The notes: a model not told the origin generated them from the letters alone. Shown: positions 12,135 through 24,470, numbered from the stretch's first letter. The stretch: 64,000 nt of DNA from Pseudisothecium myosuroides (GCA_951799445.1 OX637287.1:46653724-46717723), one strand, 5' to 3'. Translations and numbers: made by a program.

Positions 12135-12360
12135 CAATGGCGATCCGCAACAACCTTAACAGCTGCACATTCTCAATGAAGGGTAGAATCAATGGTGACC
12201 GCTTGACAATCCGTACTTGCCGGGCTCAATCCGCAATATCCCTAACAGCTGCTCATTCTCAAGGGAGAGGTTGCTGAGGCAGAAGCAATGGGCAATCTCC
12301 TTGCTTGCCGGGCTCAATTCGCAACAACCCTAACAGTTGCACATTCGCAAGGAAAATCTT
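12135..12360. repeat. Three diverged tandem repeats upstream of the membrane-protein gene
   Basis: The phrase (AATCCGCAACAACCTTAACAG, then CTGCACATTCTCAA) recurs with changes near 12139, 12230 and 12317, a period of about 88-90 bp, with CTTGCCGGGCTCAA between units. The array lies immediately 5' of the start codon at 12107 (minus strand), so it is in the 5' untranslated region or promoter. Confidence 0.65.
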
Positions 12361-12519
12361 GTTGAAGCGGAAACAAAGGGTGACCGATTGGAAAACTACG
12401 ATTCTGAAGCGGGACTGCGGGAGGCCTGAACCCCAAGGATCATCTCCAGTGATCCCGCTACATTGCTCTTCAAGCCTCATCCATTCAATAACGTAGAAGC
12501 TCCACTTTTGTCGGTCCAT

Positions 12520-13265
12520 ATGATGATTTTTTTGGTGGTTAGAATGTTAGCCTCATTGAAAGAAAATCAACTCAAGTCATTGTGCATTCTACTCTATAAT
12601 TTTTTTTAAAGTTGAAAATATAGAGTATCCACTCATGTCACTAGACTTTCCTTGAATGACAACCTTTAATCCCTTAACGCTTTCATGTTCCAATTTTGGT
12701 TGATGAGAAAGAAGACCAAACTTGTGATTCATCCACACTAATACTTGACCCTTTTAAATGTATATTTTTTGTATGAAAAATTTGATGAAATTGAGGTAAG
12801 TAATACATGTTTATAAAAATATGAGTAAAAATATGCAAAAATTCAAGAAAAGATTTCAGGTACTCAAAAGTTAAGTACAAAATGCTTTAACTTTCATTGG
12901 TTGCCTTGAAAAACTCCAAATAGCTTGTGATGATTTGGAGAGAATTTTGACACCAATCAAGGCCCAAAACAAGCAATGATGTTTTCATATGGATGTACTT
13001 TACTTGGATAGGAGGAGATTCTTGAAAAGTAATGCTTCAACAATCCCTCATAGTAGAGGGGGACTAGGAATTTTTGCTTCTTGGAGAAAATATAAGAACT
13101 TATTATTTATCAGTAATTATAAATTTTGAAAAATATGAATTCATATTTGGAATCAAAGATTTTTCACTAGTTAGAGGACATCACAAGATAAGTATGCAAA
13201 GCAGCACACTATTAAAACATCAAATAGGTCTTGCAATTTGGAAGGTAACAATGGATAAATAGATC
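12520..13265. other. AT-rich intergenic DNA, no gene seen
   Basis: Nothing recognised other than low-complexity AT-rich sequence. Confidence 0.5.
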
Positions 13266-13269
13266 TTAA

Positions 13270-14005
13270 CCCTTAAAGGACGAACCTATGACCACTGATT
13301 TCAAGCCTCACTGCCTATCACTTAGTTTTCTACCATTTTGCAACTAGATATGAATGAAAATTTTTTTATTTATTTTTCAAAGATGGAACTACATGTCTTC
13401 TATACTTCATAATTTTTTTAGATTTTTTAGTGAAAAATTGATTTTTTTGAAAATTTTTGAAGAAAAAACGAAGAAAAATCATATCAAATAGAAAATTATG
13501 TCAAAAAATCAGAAAATTTCACCATGTGTGTATTTTATAGTGTCAAACATCATGGTGTAAACCTAATTTCCGTGTCATTCTATAATTAGAAAATAATAGA
13601 CATTGAAAATGCATCCAAAGTTCAAATTGCAATAAAATATTCAATATTACGAATTTTTTCAAAATTCAAATTGGAGTAGAAACTAGAGTAGATGACCTTC
13701 ATTTTGTTAGTTGGGCTCAAATTCAAAAAATATCATTTTTGTGGAGAAATTTCAGATTTAGAGCAAGGAGCAACAACTTCCCAAAATACACTAAAATAGC
13801 ATATTTTGTGATCCGTTTTTTTCACTAACTTCTCATTTACGTGAAGACAAACGCTTACAAGACTACAAACATAATTGATTACTCTTCATAACCCAACATG
13901 AAAGGCCAACAAGAAAAATCCGGATGAAAAAATACTTTCAAACTCTGTCCACCTCACAGTATTGCCATCCGAACGCCACAGAATGGCGCCGGCGGCGTTA
14001 CTGGG
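13270..14005. mobile_element. Probable TTAA-flanked element, decayed
   Basis: Left end CCCTTAAAGGACG follows TTAA (13266-13269) and matches the family end CCCCTAAAGGACC with small changes. The right side runs to GGG next to TTAA (14006-14009), but that end is poorly conserved. The interior aligns with 32535-33300 (shared phrase ATTTTGCAACTA-ATATGAATGAA). No coding capacity. Confidence 0.5.
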
Positions 14006-14336
14006 TTAAGCATTCCTGCATGTCTAAGGTTGAGATTTTTGGGAGATATCCTACCCCCAAAAGTGACGCCGACAGAATCCTCACTTTAGGACCGACCTAG
14101 TAACATTGTGGAAGCATCCACTTTGTACAGGACATATTGATTTGACTTTCATCAAAATAAAGTCCAGTGAGGGAAAGCTGAATTCTCTTGAAGGAAATTA
14201 TGTTACAATCGAGCATATGTAAAATTGCAGTCCCACACACTATCAACAAATCTACATGGGACCTAGTTCTAACTACACTATCCAAGCTACTCTACCAGAG
14301 TGTGCACTGTAACGGTGTGAAATAAAGTTCTCTAAA

Positions 14337-16259
14337 TCAGAAGCGAGGATTTGCAGGAATTCTTGTCATTCCTGAAAAACTGTGTTTGCGTCGATAATAA
14401 ACCAGCGGGGAACACAGCGCAAACGAAGCAAAAGCTATGGCCTGCATGAAGAAAAAAATTAGTCTTCAAATAACGTTCCAGCTAGCAGTGGAAGAGAACT
14501 AGCAAAAGGAAACCCTCAATCATGGAAACAAAGGTTAGAAACAATTAAATAAACGGCATTGAAGACAAACACTCAATTCAATGACATCAATTATTGTAGA
14601 ACTATGTAAGTGCATGAATAACAGAGGGTGAGGGAGCTCTTTGCATACCTCGAACTGCAACACTGTAAACTTGGCCATCCCCAAATCAGGCGAACAGGAT
14701 TTAAAAGTAGGATATGTTTTCAAACCACCTTCTAATTTGAACACTGGTGTCTCCACTAAATTGCGACCTTCTCCTTTGACGTCCCCAGAGAAAGTATCAT
14801 CACCTGAACATGCACAAGACCTCAAATGAGAACGTGACTAACAAAGTCAAAAGTAAGTTCTGTGTACATTATCTAGCTTGGATTCATGAAGAAATTTCTC
14901 ATTAGGAACACGATCTAATGGTAGCTGAAAACAACGACGATGAGAATGAGAAACAATTGCTTCTGATAGAATCTACTGGTATATTCCTGCTCCTCTTGAA
15001 CACGTCTGTCTAGGAAAAAGCTAATTAAAAGCAAATCTCAAAACTATTAATTTAATTCCCGAGACAAAACCGGAAAACCACAACCAAATTGGATGACCTA
15101 CCGGTGAGATCATGTTTGTCCTGCCCCATGTTTTCGGCACTCTTTATCTCCAAACACTTAAATGGCTGATGATAGCCAGTTGTTCCACAATGGAATTTTT
15201 GAGCTTCCTGCACAACTCCATTAAAAGCAACTCCAATTACGTGTCATTCCACAATTTCCAGAAGTAATCCATAAATTGTTCAGAGGAATACAAATGTTAA
15301 TGATCAGAACCTAGCAGATTCGATTAATAAAATTCATTAGCCGTTGGAGAATTAAAACATGCAAAGTGTATTGTTACTACTACCACCAATCAGAGAAAGT
15401 TGTATCATTCAAGTGAGATCATCCAATTTTCTTACAGATATAACGCTTGGAAAGCTGTAAACGCTACTAGAAAACGTTTCAAAAGTAGGCACCAGTAATT
15501 CTTCATATTAGCTAAATTAATGCAAAGAAAACAAACCTTGTCTGGTCGGGAGCAAGAAACACAATGGCCGGTTGACTTGCATAGAAATGAACTGTTGCCT
15601 TGCTGCTCTGCAAACTCCCTACTGTCGCTCCTGCAGATGAGCATATTGTAAGTAAAAATACATCCATGATATTTACGAGCAACCAGAGAACATCTTAACC
15701 CCTAAATACCAAACGATGACAAGTGTCCGCTCCCATATCGATAGCAAAAACTTCAAGGAAGACAATAGAATGTCTGAATAGAAAGAAAAAATCATACCCT
15801 ACATTATTTGGACGATAGAAATATGTTAGCAAATACACTAGAATCGACAATTAGCTTCCACACTGAACTTTTTATTTGCAGCTTGATCGCCAACGCGTAA
15901 ATCAATCCTATCATTTTCCAGACAGACACTCTCAAGAGAAACAAACGATGAGGGCAGCTTATAACAACCTTCAAAAAGAACATGCACAACTTGACAAAGG
16001 ATCGACTAAGCACAATTTTAACACTTCAACAAAAACAAAGTGCTGAATCCTCTCAAAATTGCCTCGGATATTTCATAAATATATACCATCTGCACGTTAC
16101 CTAAAACGGAGACTACCTATCGCACGTTGCCTGCATTCAAACGAGAAGCAAGAAACCGAAAAGTGATACATACCACGCCGAGCACAGATGCGGAACGAAC
16201 ACCAAGAATGACAAGGCGAGCGCTACTCCAAATCCGTGCGCACACCATCGCTGAGCCAT
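14337..16259 (-). CDS. JTB-like type I membrane protein, five exons
   Basis: Related to jumping translocation breakpoint protein (JTB), a small type I membrane protein with a Cys-rich lumenal domain. Exons 16259-16174, 15630-15537, 15207-15102, 14803-14649 and 14441-14337 have GT-AG borders and matching phases; product 181 residues. Exon 1 is a clean signal peptide (Met-Ala-Gln-Arg start, hydrophobic core, cut near HLCSAW). Lumenal part: CVSCSRPDK, then HCGTTGYHQPFKCLE, then YPTFKSC; these follow the JTB order Cys-Cys, CG-TGY, C, F-SC. Then VLQFE, a short transmembrane helix AIAFASFALCSPLVYY and a basic RRKH stop-transfer tail, as in JTB. Known JTB has been linked to mitochondria/mitosis in animals; the plant role is unknown. 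The promoter, exon 1 and most of intron 1 were duplicated twice to the right (see 20.1 and 28.6 kb). Confidence 0.8.
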
Positions 16260-16580
16260 CTCCACCTCTCAGCTCAGCTTGAATCAAAGGGAGGTAGCTA
16301 GAGAACGGCCTCCCGCACTAAAAACGACGAGACAAACACCGATCGAAAGAAGACCGCAGCAGCTGCTCGCCAGGAACCTCACGAATGCCTGAAGTCCAGA
16401 ATCAGGAACACAATCGGCAACGGAGCAGAGCGATCGGACGACTGATGAAGAAAACAATGGCAAGTCTAGGGCTTCGTCGCCAAGAGCCTGGAAACGTTCG
16501 CAGGAGTTCCCATGGGAACGGAGTTCTAGTGGATGACCCCATTCACACCCGAGAGGAGTACCGTAGAGTGCACTAAGTTG
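15767..16580. repeat. Segmental duplication, source copy (5' part of JTB-like gene)
   Basis: From the middle of JTB-like intron 1 through exon 1 and the promoter. The same sequence, diverged by substitutions and indels, is found at about 19700-20430 and 28142-28880, in the same orientation. The homology begins at an AGAATGTCT-like phrase in all three copies, which marks the shared junction. Left of it the three copies are unlike: here the rest of the JTB-like gene, there an SRI-domain gene. Confidence 0.85.
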
Positions 16581-16860
16581 GGCACCCCCAAAACCGCCAC
16601 TTTTTGCTACTGCGCATAGATACTATCTAATATAATAATAGAATGGTCAAATTTTCATATTTGATTATTGGCAAGTCAAAGGTGGTTCCAACGCACCGAA
16701 GATCTTGACATTTGGATACCATATGCAAAAGTTATAAAGGGTCAAAGTTCTTTGTGGTAGACGTTCTAAAATCATTTCATCCACATAGGTACATATTGAT
16801 TTTGGAGATGTATGTGGAGTGATGATGGCGGTTTCAAATTGGATGTTGTTTTAGGGTGTC
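16578..16860 (+). repeat. Dispersed repeat (GGGCACC-CCAAAACC family), copy 1
   Basis: Starts GGGCACCCCCAAAACCGCCA and continues CTTTTTGCTACT, then a GCACCGAAGATCTTGACATT phrase and TTGGATACC. Matches 35713-35880 closely and 6999-7330 partly. It lies directly upstream of the JTB-like promoter. Confidence 0.65.
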
Positions 16861-17043
16861 CACCTTAAGAGCCGAGCAGCTTGGGCACTTTTCACTGCTA
16901 GCCTAATTATTTTGAAACTAATTTTTAGAAAAAGTAGAATAGAAGTTACATCTAATGCCTTTTAATTCATATTTTTTGGAAATGTACAAAATTATATCTA
17001 GTTTTACAAACATTGCATTCACATGGTGCTAATTAAGTGCATA

Positions 17044-17201
17044 AGGTAGGAGACCTTGTTTGCGCTACAATTTAGAAGCCACCTGATTTGCACCACTATG
17101 TATCAGTAGTGTATATTTGAAAGATTCAAATATATACTACTGATATGTAATGGCCATGAAATGGGGCAAAAGTCATATGGCACAAATAGAGACTCCTACC
17201 T
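17044..17201. mobile_element. Palindromic MITE with AGGTAGGAG ends, TA-flanked
   Basis: 158 bp, starting AGGTAGGAG and ending CTCCTACCT, with TA on both sides (17042-17043, 17202-17203). The centre is a near-perfect hairpin: TATCAGTAGTGTATATTTGAA pairs with TTCAAATATATACTACTGATA around a 3-base loop (phrases given in part). The TA target suggests a Tc1/mariner-type origin. Confidence 0.75.
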
Positions 17202-17203
17202 TA

Positions 17204-18404
17204 ACTACCACAAATAACAATAAGACATTCTCCATCAATAGCACAAAGAAAATCCAAACATAAAAGTGAGTACATTACAAATGGACCAATGTGATATGTG
17301 TAAGTACCTAGATTGATTCAATATTTGGAACCTACACCAAGGTGATTTTTTCCATCTAAAAGTCCTTAATTTTGAACTACAATCCCTAAATTTTTGAAAT
17401 GTGAGCAATTGTGCACAATCCAATGAAATTGCATTTGTTGCCATTCATCAAAATGTCCACTAATAGGCTAAAAGTTGTACTACATCATCACCAATACACT
17501 CGATATCCTAGTGATATATATTCATAGTTATAGAAAGAATGATTTGTCATTTAATTACAAAGGTACCCAGTTCTAAGCCGAGCATGCATAGATTATGCAT
17601 CTCCTACTTTAAAGTTTACATTTAAAGGGAATTGAGAACCAAAACAATGCTTGGAAATGCAAATTTTGACAAGGCAGCTCTTCTTGTATTGGAGATCATG
17701 TCAAAATTTTCAAAATATTGAATTACAAATTTAATATTTTGTATTGTTCAATCTTCTTCATTCAAATACAAGATGGATTAAGAATGATGCTGAAGGGCTT
17801 TGAAATTAAATATTCAATTGGATTTGCAAGGTTGTACTACATCTCATGGAATATCATGCATACTTTTCAAGGTAAATGAACTAATGATCAACCATCTACC
17901 TCTAATCTCTTATTCTATACCTCCAATGATTGATATGATTAAAAAATTGAATCAAAGGGATGCAATTACTCCAAAATAGTAGGATATATACCATTGAATA
18001 ATATTTATACTTACTTATAGGAAGACAAAGAAAAAATATAATGTGAATCTCTAAATTGGACTTGAAGGATATCTTTAATATTCCACAATCACTTAGGCTT
18101 ATTGCATTACCATTGCAACCATGTAAGGAATAAATAGTGCTACATTCAATAACAATCTAAAGGACTAGAACTATCTCCCTAAGAACAAAATTGGGAAGCT
18201 ATATGCTTTTGCTTTGACCAATAATAATTTAAATTTTATTTCTCAAATATGAGTTAGAAAAAATACATGTGAAATATTCACTGATTTGCAGTTCATTAGC
18301 AAAGAAATTGTGAATCTCATGAATCTATATATGTGAAATAACAGCAGGGACCACAATGGTTCACCCTACCTTACAGAAAGCATGGTTCAGTTCCAATGTG
18401 CACG
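17204..18404. other. AT-rich intergenic DNA, no gene seen
   Basis: No exon pair or domain recognised. Short frames only. Confidence 0.5.
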
Positions 18405-19700
18405 TCCACATGAAAAATCTTTCATGGCCTTGTCAACGTATGATGGCTCAATTGTACTCGTGACGGTGATTCTATGTAATCAGAAAATCGTCTGAACATG
18501 ACAATGAACAAGGCCACTTTGCCAAGGCTACAGCAAGACATGTGCAGTCACACATCAAGCATAAGAAGCTCTCTTGAAAGAGTATGAGCCCAATCTCAAT
18601 AAATGAACTCCGTTCCGAATTGGGCTCTGGTGCTCACAGAAATACTATACAAATGCCAAAGCACCCCGCACAAACAAGAGATGCTTCAGAAATGAAGGCT
18701 ATAGCATGCTCACTCCTAGGCTCACATCTTATACAACTCGCAGCTTAGGAAATAAAATACACAACACAAACCGGGTGAAAAGAATCTGTATAAGTACCAC
18801 GATCAAAAAAACGTCGTTCGCACCTGCAAAACTCAGTCACAAACCATATATGCACAAGGGGTACCTCCGATCCAGCACTGCAACAGCTTATGCTAGTCGG
18901 CAAGTTCGAAATATCTATGGAAGGGGCGGACATAGAGGAGGACCCACGATGCTTGGTTTGAGCCACCTTCAACACTCACCTTCAACACCTCGTCAGGACC
19001 TCACGTACTTGTCCACGTAACCCTGCAATCGCACAATACGTACCACCACTGAGACGACAACGTAACAAAAGAAGAAACCTCTTCGCAAGCGTCTCTGGAC
19101 ACAACTGGAAAACAACACATCGAAGCTAACCTGAACAAGTTTAGAAATCTTCGGCTTCGCATTCTCCATGTAAGTAGCTACCTTCTCCTCCGTATTGGGA
19201 ACCTGGTGCGGCTTAATGGCGCTCAACACCTTCTCAACGGCTTTCTTGGCGATCGTCTTGAAAGCCTCTTTGCTCATCTGACCCTCTTGCCATGTCGGCT
19301 TCAGGGTGGCTTTCACATGATCGGCCACTGCTATTCGCAGAAGGGTCAAACCCCTGACTTTCTGATCGTCCTTCTCACTCCTCGCAATCTTATCCCGGCG
19401 GCTCCTCTTCACGTCCCTGTTGCTTTCATCTCCGACACCCAGACTCCAGCTCTCGGCTCGCTTCGCGGCTGGGCTCACACCCTCAAGCTCTTCCTGCTGC
19501 GCTTGCTGGGGTTGGCCAGAGGGCAAAGCTCCCGTCCCTTGCTGTTGTAAGGACACAGACGTGCTGCTCGCGTGCGCAACAAGCCGCGCGGGGCTGACAT
19601 TCTCCATCACCAACCTTGCAGCAGGTCCGGGGCTCACATTCTCCATATGGTGGCGGCAAGGAAGGCTTCCATATCTACAGGAGTGGGAACAGAGCATTTG
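18405..19700. repeat. Segmental duplication, SRI-gene part, copy A
   Basis: Covers the SRI coding exons and the 3' untranslated region. The sequence corresponds to about 26790-28140 with high identity in the coding part. Outside these limits on the left the two copies differ. Confidence 0.85.
18993..19646 (-). CDS. SRI-type C-terminal domain protein, copy A
   Basis: Exons 19646-19131 and 19022-18993, phase 0 junction; 181 residues if Met at 19646 is used (an upstream in-frame ATG is at 19697). Residues 105-181 match the Set2-Rpb1-interacting (SRI)-like fold found at the end of PHRF1/SCAF-type proteins and of plant CCCH zinc-finger proteins: VKATLKPTWQEGQMSKEAFK, then KKAVEKVL, then KISKLVQ|GYVDKYVRS across the splice. 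The family binds the phosphorylated RNA polymerase II tail, so a nuclear role is likely (inference); a basic KRSRRDK stretch at 80-86 would suit import. The N-terminus has a repeated MENVSP unit and a Gln-rich part and no zinc finger, so this looks like the detached 3' part of a larger gene. The 108-base intron is free of stops in frame, so retention would add 36 residues. The upstream exon is a duplicated JTB-like exon 1. Confidence 0.75.
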   Translation of the reverse strand: MENVSPGPAARLVMENVSPARLVAHASSTSVSLQQQGTGALPSGQPQQAQQEELEGVSPAAKRAESWSLGVGDESNRDVKRSRRDKIARSEKDDQKVRGLTLLRIAVADHVKATLKPTWQEGQMSKEAFKTIAKKAVEKVLSAIKPHQVPNTEEKVATYMENAKPKISKLVQVSFDVLFSSCVQRRLRRGFFFCYVVVSVVVRIVRLQGYVDKYVRS

Positions 19701-20068
19701 GGAACATTCAGAATGTCCTAATAAATCATATCCTACATTCTTTGGACCATAGAAATATGTAACCAAACTTACTAGAATCAACAATTGCTTCCACACTGAA
19801 CTTCCTATTTGTGGCTTGATCACAAAGGATTTAATCAACCTAATCGCCTTCAAATCTGACATTCTAACAAGAAACGAGGAGAGCAGCTAATAACAACCTT
19901 CAGGAAACTAGGCCCAAATTCACAAAAGATTGACTGAGCAAATTTTTACGCTTCAACAAAAAACAAAGTGCTGAATCTTCTCAAATTGCCTCGGATATAT
20001 ATCTCACCAATACACCCAAAACTGAAACCATCTACAAGTTTCCTCCACTCAAACAAGAGGACACATAC

Positions 20069-20154
20069 CACGCTGAGAACAGATGCGGAATGCACAACAA
20101 GAATGCCACGATGAGCGCTACTCCAAATCCGTGCGCACACCATCGCTGAGCCAT
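20069..20154 (-). pseudogene. Duplicated JTB-like exon 1 upstream of SRI gene A
   Basis: The reading frame of the signal-peptide exon is intact (MAQRWCAHGFGVAL... ending FSAW) and the donor GTATGT is kept, in phase 2. None of the acceptors I can see before the SRI coding part (after 19672 or near 19713) would continue that frame: the joined codon becomes TGA, or a stop follows within three codons. So it most likely acts as a 5' untranslated exon with an upstream reading frame; without splicing the frame runs 40 codons. Confidence 0.65.
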
Positions 20155-20430
20155 GTCCACCTCCCAGATCAGCTTGGATGAAAAGAAGCTAGAGAACGCC
20201 CTTCCGCACCAAAAACGACAAGACAAACACCGATCGAAAGAAGATCGCAGCGGCTGCTCGACAGAAAACCTCACGAACGAAGTTCAATACTAGGAACACA
20301 ATCAGAAACGGAGCGGCAGCGTGATCAGGCGACCGCTGCAGCAAAACATTCGCAAGTCTAGGGCTTCGCCAAGACGGTCTTTCGACAGAGTTCAAGTGGG
20401 AACGCTCTTCTACTGGATGATTGGTGCCCT
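20155..20430 (-). promoter_or_regulatory. Duplicated JTB-like promoter region, copy A
   Basis: Same sequence as the region upstream of the JTB-like gene (about 16260-16580), including the phrase ACCGATCGAAAGAAGA. By position it would drive SRI gene A. No TATA box stands out. Confidence 0.5.
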
Positions 20431-22857
20431 TTCCTGTTCACACTGCAGAGACTGCTTGGACTTCCAGCACAGTGCTGAAGAAGGTGAATAAGTAAAATTT
20501 ATTAGTAAAATTTGAAATTGTTTTGGTTTTTGTTGGATTCCACTAGAAATGATCATTTCGAAGGGTTTTTTTTTTTGGTGAAGTAGAGTCATAGAATTTG
20601 AGGGGATAAAACACATGCACATGGATACTTGTGCTAAGTTAAGCATAAACAAGACGTGTGGGCCCTAGAGAATCACCTACAAAATTATACTCCCAGTATT
20701 GAAGATTAATTTTTTAGATTGGACCTATAATAAAGATTAATTTTTATTTATTAGTAGTCTTTATCTCTAAAACATTGAAAATCACTCCATCCCAAGTACA
20801 TCTAAAGGTAACTCCATCCCAAGTACATATAAAAACTTGTTGTTACATGCAATACTGCTCTTGGCCTGTCGATCTATAGAGCTAATTATATTCTAGCTAA
20901 GGAAATTTAGCTCTATCAATCACATTCCAGAGAAACAGCAGCACTCTTTATCTCTTTCCGTGCTCTCAACATGTTATTTAAGGTATAAAAACCTCAAGGA
21001 AATCAACTAGCACAAAGAATATAGACTCCCGCAACCCGCAAAAATTCACAATAATTCCACAAGATATTCAAAAAAGAATCTAAAATATGTGATTTCATCT
21101 CTAAAATACTAAATAATAATAATAATAATAATAATCACCACTCAAATTTAGAATCGAGACTCGAGATAGAAGTTTGACCAACAAAAATTGCAATATCAAA
21201 AATTATGATACAAGCTTCAGAGGTCGATAGCACACATGCTCGTAGCTGCAATTAGCAAACACCTTGCTTAAAGGTTGTAAGTAAGCAATTCAAATCTTTG
21301 TGCACATCCATACTAACACGCAGCTTGCCACAGAAGGGACGAATGAATGTACATAGAGATCTAAAGTGTATACTTCTGGACCTATAAAAGTATGATCCTT
21401 TCCTGTCGAGAGATATCGCCTGCAACCATCGAAATAAGACAATCAACAGAACAATTGGTAACATGCATCATAAATCCGCTCAAAATATTTTTGTCATTCA
21501 CTGATGATTGAAGTCATCTCCATAGTCTAATATGTATAATTTTGATAAATTGTCACAGCAGACTCTAAAACCCTAGTACGCTTGTTGATGAAACAAGACT
21601 CAAACTAAGAAGAATGACCGTCAAAGAACTTTCACTCTCGTCCATGGCATAGGCCATGTAAGAAGGTGTCCTAAGATTTGCGTTTGAATCTCCCACAAAA
21701 TCATATTTTGAAAAAAATTGGATTTATTATAAAGATTAATTTTTTCCATAATTTATAGTTTATAATTTATAATTTTTTCCATTTTTTCCATAGAGATAAT
21801 AATCTTTATCTCTAAAATGTTGAAAAAAAATTATAAATTCGTTTGAAATGGAGGGCATTACAGGAGGTTATCATGAGAGTAGTGGCAAGTCAAATCCAAT
21901 GCAAGAGCCATGTAAATAATGGAATGTTGTATTTGTTGTGGGAAATAAGTGAGGAGTTCACAGGCACCACAAACATCCTTGAACCCTCTGCCTCAGTGTG
22001 CAAACTACATCACAATTAAATGTATGATCACTTGGTCCTTGCAAAGAAAGGTTGTACATTTCTCCCTACTTTTCCTATACTATCCCCCAATACCAACAAC
22101 AACTCATTAAATCTCTCTTGGTTGGCCTTAAATTAACATGTAGTGCAACCATGAATTGATTTGAAATAGAATTGTCTACCTTTGCTAACACTGCTCCACA
22201 ACTAGGTACGTCAATGGAGGTTTTGAGTTCATCCCCTGCAGCACAACGTTTGTGGCCAAGTTGGAATGTTGCTATATGAACACTAAAATATGATTTCAAA
22301 GTTGACATTCAACGGTGCTACTACACGTTATCTAAATTGAACCAACGTTTTTCAACATGTTTGCTGAGAAACGATGAATGTTTGCAGAAGTCCTGTTCTA
22401 AAAAATTTCATGCTTGCTGAAAAACGTCATGGAATTGCACTGAGTATTCTAGTTTTCACCTTTGGAGTCACCACTTTCACCTTTTTACCTCCCAATTTTT
22501 TGTGGGTGGCAAAGGGACTTGGTATAGCTTATTGATAAAGTTATGTGCTGAGATTTCTCTTTTATCTATGTAGCATGGTGCACTGGTTTGATCAATTGAT
22601 AGGCATTGCCGCTGGTGAGCACATTTTGGGGAATTCTGGTATTCAAAGAAATATTACAAATCAATGGAAATCGTCCATTTGTTTCAAAAAGAAAAAAGAA
22701 ATATTACTAATCATCTTGGAAAATGTACGTCTTGCTTGTTGCCATGCTTGTGATGCTCTCGGCAGCCATGGGCATTCTCACAAGCTCTTTAGGACACAGA
22801 AAGGATACATGAACGTGAGGCAATTGATTACATTAACTGGTCTTTAAACGGACCTTC
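20431..22857. other. AT-rich intergenic DNA with a microsatellite
   Basis: Contains an (AAT)n microsatellite of about eight units at 21111-21135 and a short direct repeat ACTCCATCCCAAGTACAT at about 20785-20830. Frames at 21252-21464 (-) and 22075-22308 (-) show no domain and are not called. Confidence 0.5.
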
Positions 22858-23171
22858 TATAGTCATTGAATGGATCGATAAAAAAAACACATAATATAGC
22901 AAGAGCCAATCATTCTCTTTGTTTTCTCCATTTCTCTCTAGAAGTGGCATTTGAACAATTTATAGATGACTTCGGGTCATAAATAGGGACCTATGACTCA
23001 TCTTGTTTAAAAATTCATAAGTAATTTAAAAATGCTTCAAAATATACAAAACTACTTGTGTTACAATTAGAATCTATTTCTCTTTGTCCGAAAAATGAGC
23101 TAAAAATAATCCCATCCAAGAGACCACATGAAAAAGGCGGACTAGATGCTCGCTTTCAGAGCCTCCTACCT
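22858..23171 (+). repeat. Dispersed repeat, copy of the 51.4-51.7 kb element
   Basis: About 315 bp aligning with 51425-51743: shared phrases GAGCCAATCATTCTCTT and CAAATAGGGACC, then AAAAATGAGCTAAAAAT. The right end GAGCCTCCTACCT is followed by TA, like the AGGYA...-ended TA-flanked group. The left end appears truncated. Confidence 0.7.
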
Positions 23172-23173
23172 TA

Positions 23174-24466
23174 CCTTATACTCAGAATAACTTAATGCTC
23201 TCCGGCATGGAATGTAGCTATTGTTGTTCATTATCCAGCAGACCAGCACTACCGTAATAATAGTTGTATTTCGTCATCGAGCACAATCATCTTGAATGTG
23301 TTCATAATCCGAGCGAGGTGTCGACTGGCTCTCTCGCACTAAAACTCCATGAATCCACTCCCCTTCTGCACATCGCTTCTGTTGGTTCTGTAACTTAGGT
23401 CATGGGTGGGGAGTTTTGTAGCCCCTTCGTGGTTTAGGTTCAAACTGGAGCTGAATCTTATATGAATTCGTTCGTGGTGCTGGATCGTGGTGCAACTATT
23501 CTTGATCTGCTTCTTGTGGACTCCAGCATTCGTGATTCTTCTTCTTCTTCCTCTTCTTGAGGTGCGTATCCCGAGCTTGAATCGTGACGACTGCCCTTTT
23601 TGTTGCTAAGTGGTTTGCGAGGTTGGGTTGGATGAGAGAGAGGAGGAAGGGGGCACTTGAAGTATAAAGTAACTTGTCTGGAAATGCTCTTCAAATCCTC
23701 TCATTTGAGTTTTGCGGGGGTCGTGTGCCTACTCTTGTATCCTTTTCGGTGGCACGAGAATTAGGGTTTATGGAACCGTGTAGTAGTGGGATAGCAATGG
23801 AGCCTGTAATGCAGTCTGTAATGTATAGCTGCACTGGAGCATACTGATGCGAAATACTGATATGCTGCAGGCCAGTAAGTTTCAGCCCATGGTTTTGGTG
23901 TGATCAACTTCAAGAGGGTTGGCTTTCGATTTGAAGAATTGATGCATATGGCTGTAGTGTCCGCATCTAAGAACCGGTTTGTTGGTGTAACTTGGTTGAT
24001 GCTGTCTACTTAGAGCGCTTGCACCGAACCTTAGCACAGGCTTGTGCTTTTATGGGGACAGGTTGGTGATAATTCCGATGGTTTTGAAGCCTCTTTGAAC
24101 AGCGGCTATCCAATTTTTCCTGTGAACTTGTTGAGGGCTATCAAAGGTCATCTCTGTGAATTCTTTGAGGGTGATTTTTGCTGATATCTGGCGTGGTGGA
24201 GCTCTTAGGGTTTAGTGCGATTGAGCTGGCATCAAGGGCTTGGTGGTCTTCGTAGGGCTCCCGAAGGACTACGTCGAGGTGAACACGCCAGGGAGCCCCC
24301 GTGAGATGACGAAAAATTAGGGTTTTGCGTCTCCAGCGTTCCCTTCGTTCCCCGCTCTCCCCGTTCCCGTTGGGCCGCGGCGTTCCCCTCATTGGGAGCG
24401 TCGGCGTTTCCAACGGGGCCCATAAAAATATTTTTACATTGGAATTATAACACATATGATAATAAT
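23174..24466. other. Moderately GC-rich intergenic stretch, gene not resolved
   Basis: GC content rises between about 23.4 and 24.4 kb, with a TCT-rich microsatellite near 23536 and AAACCCTAATTTTTCG-like phrases on the minus strand near 24320, typical of plant 5' untranslated regions. I could not join exons into a protein with a recognisable domain. GGGCTCCC...GGGAGCCC at 24257-24299 can form a short hairpin. A transcribed unit on the minus strand is possible. Confidence 0.35.
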
Positions 24467-24470
24467 TTAA

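Noticed and set aside
11740..12192. 150-codon minus-strand frame
   Set aside because: Alternative frame over exon 1 of the membrane-protein gene; the frame with matching exon 2 is the real one.
19206..19752. Plus-strand frames over the SRI exon
   Set aside because: Antisense shadows; the same frames recur over copy B only because the exon is duplicated.
20069..20154. A secreted SRI fusion protein
   Set aside because: Splice phases from the exon-1 donor to any visible acceptor lead to an immediate stop, so a fused signal peptide is not supported.
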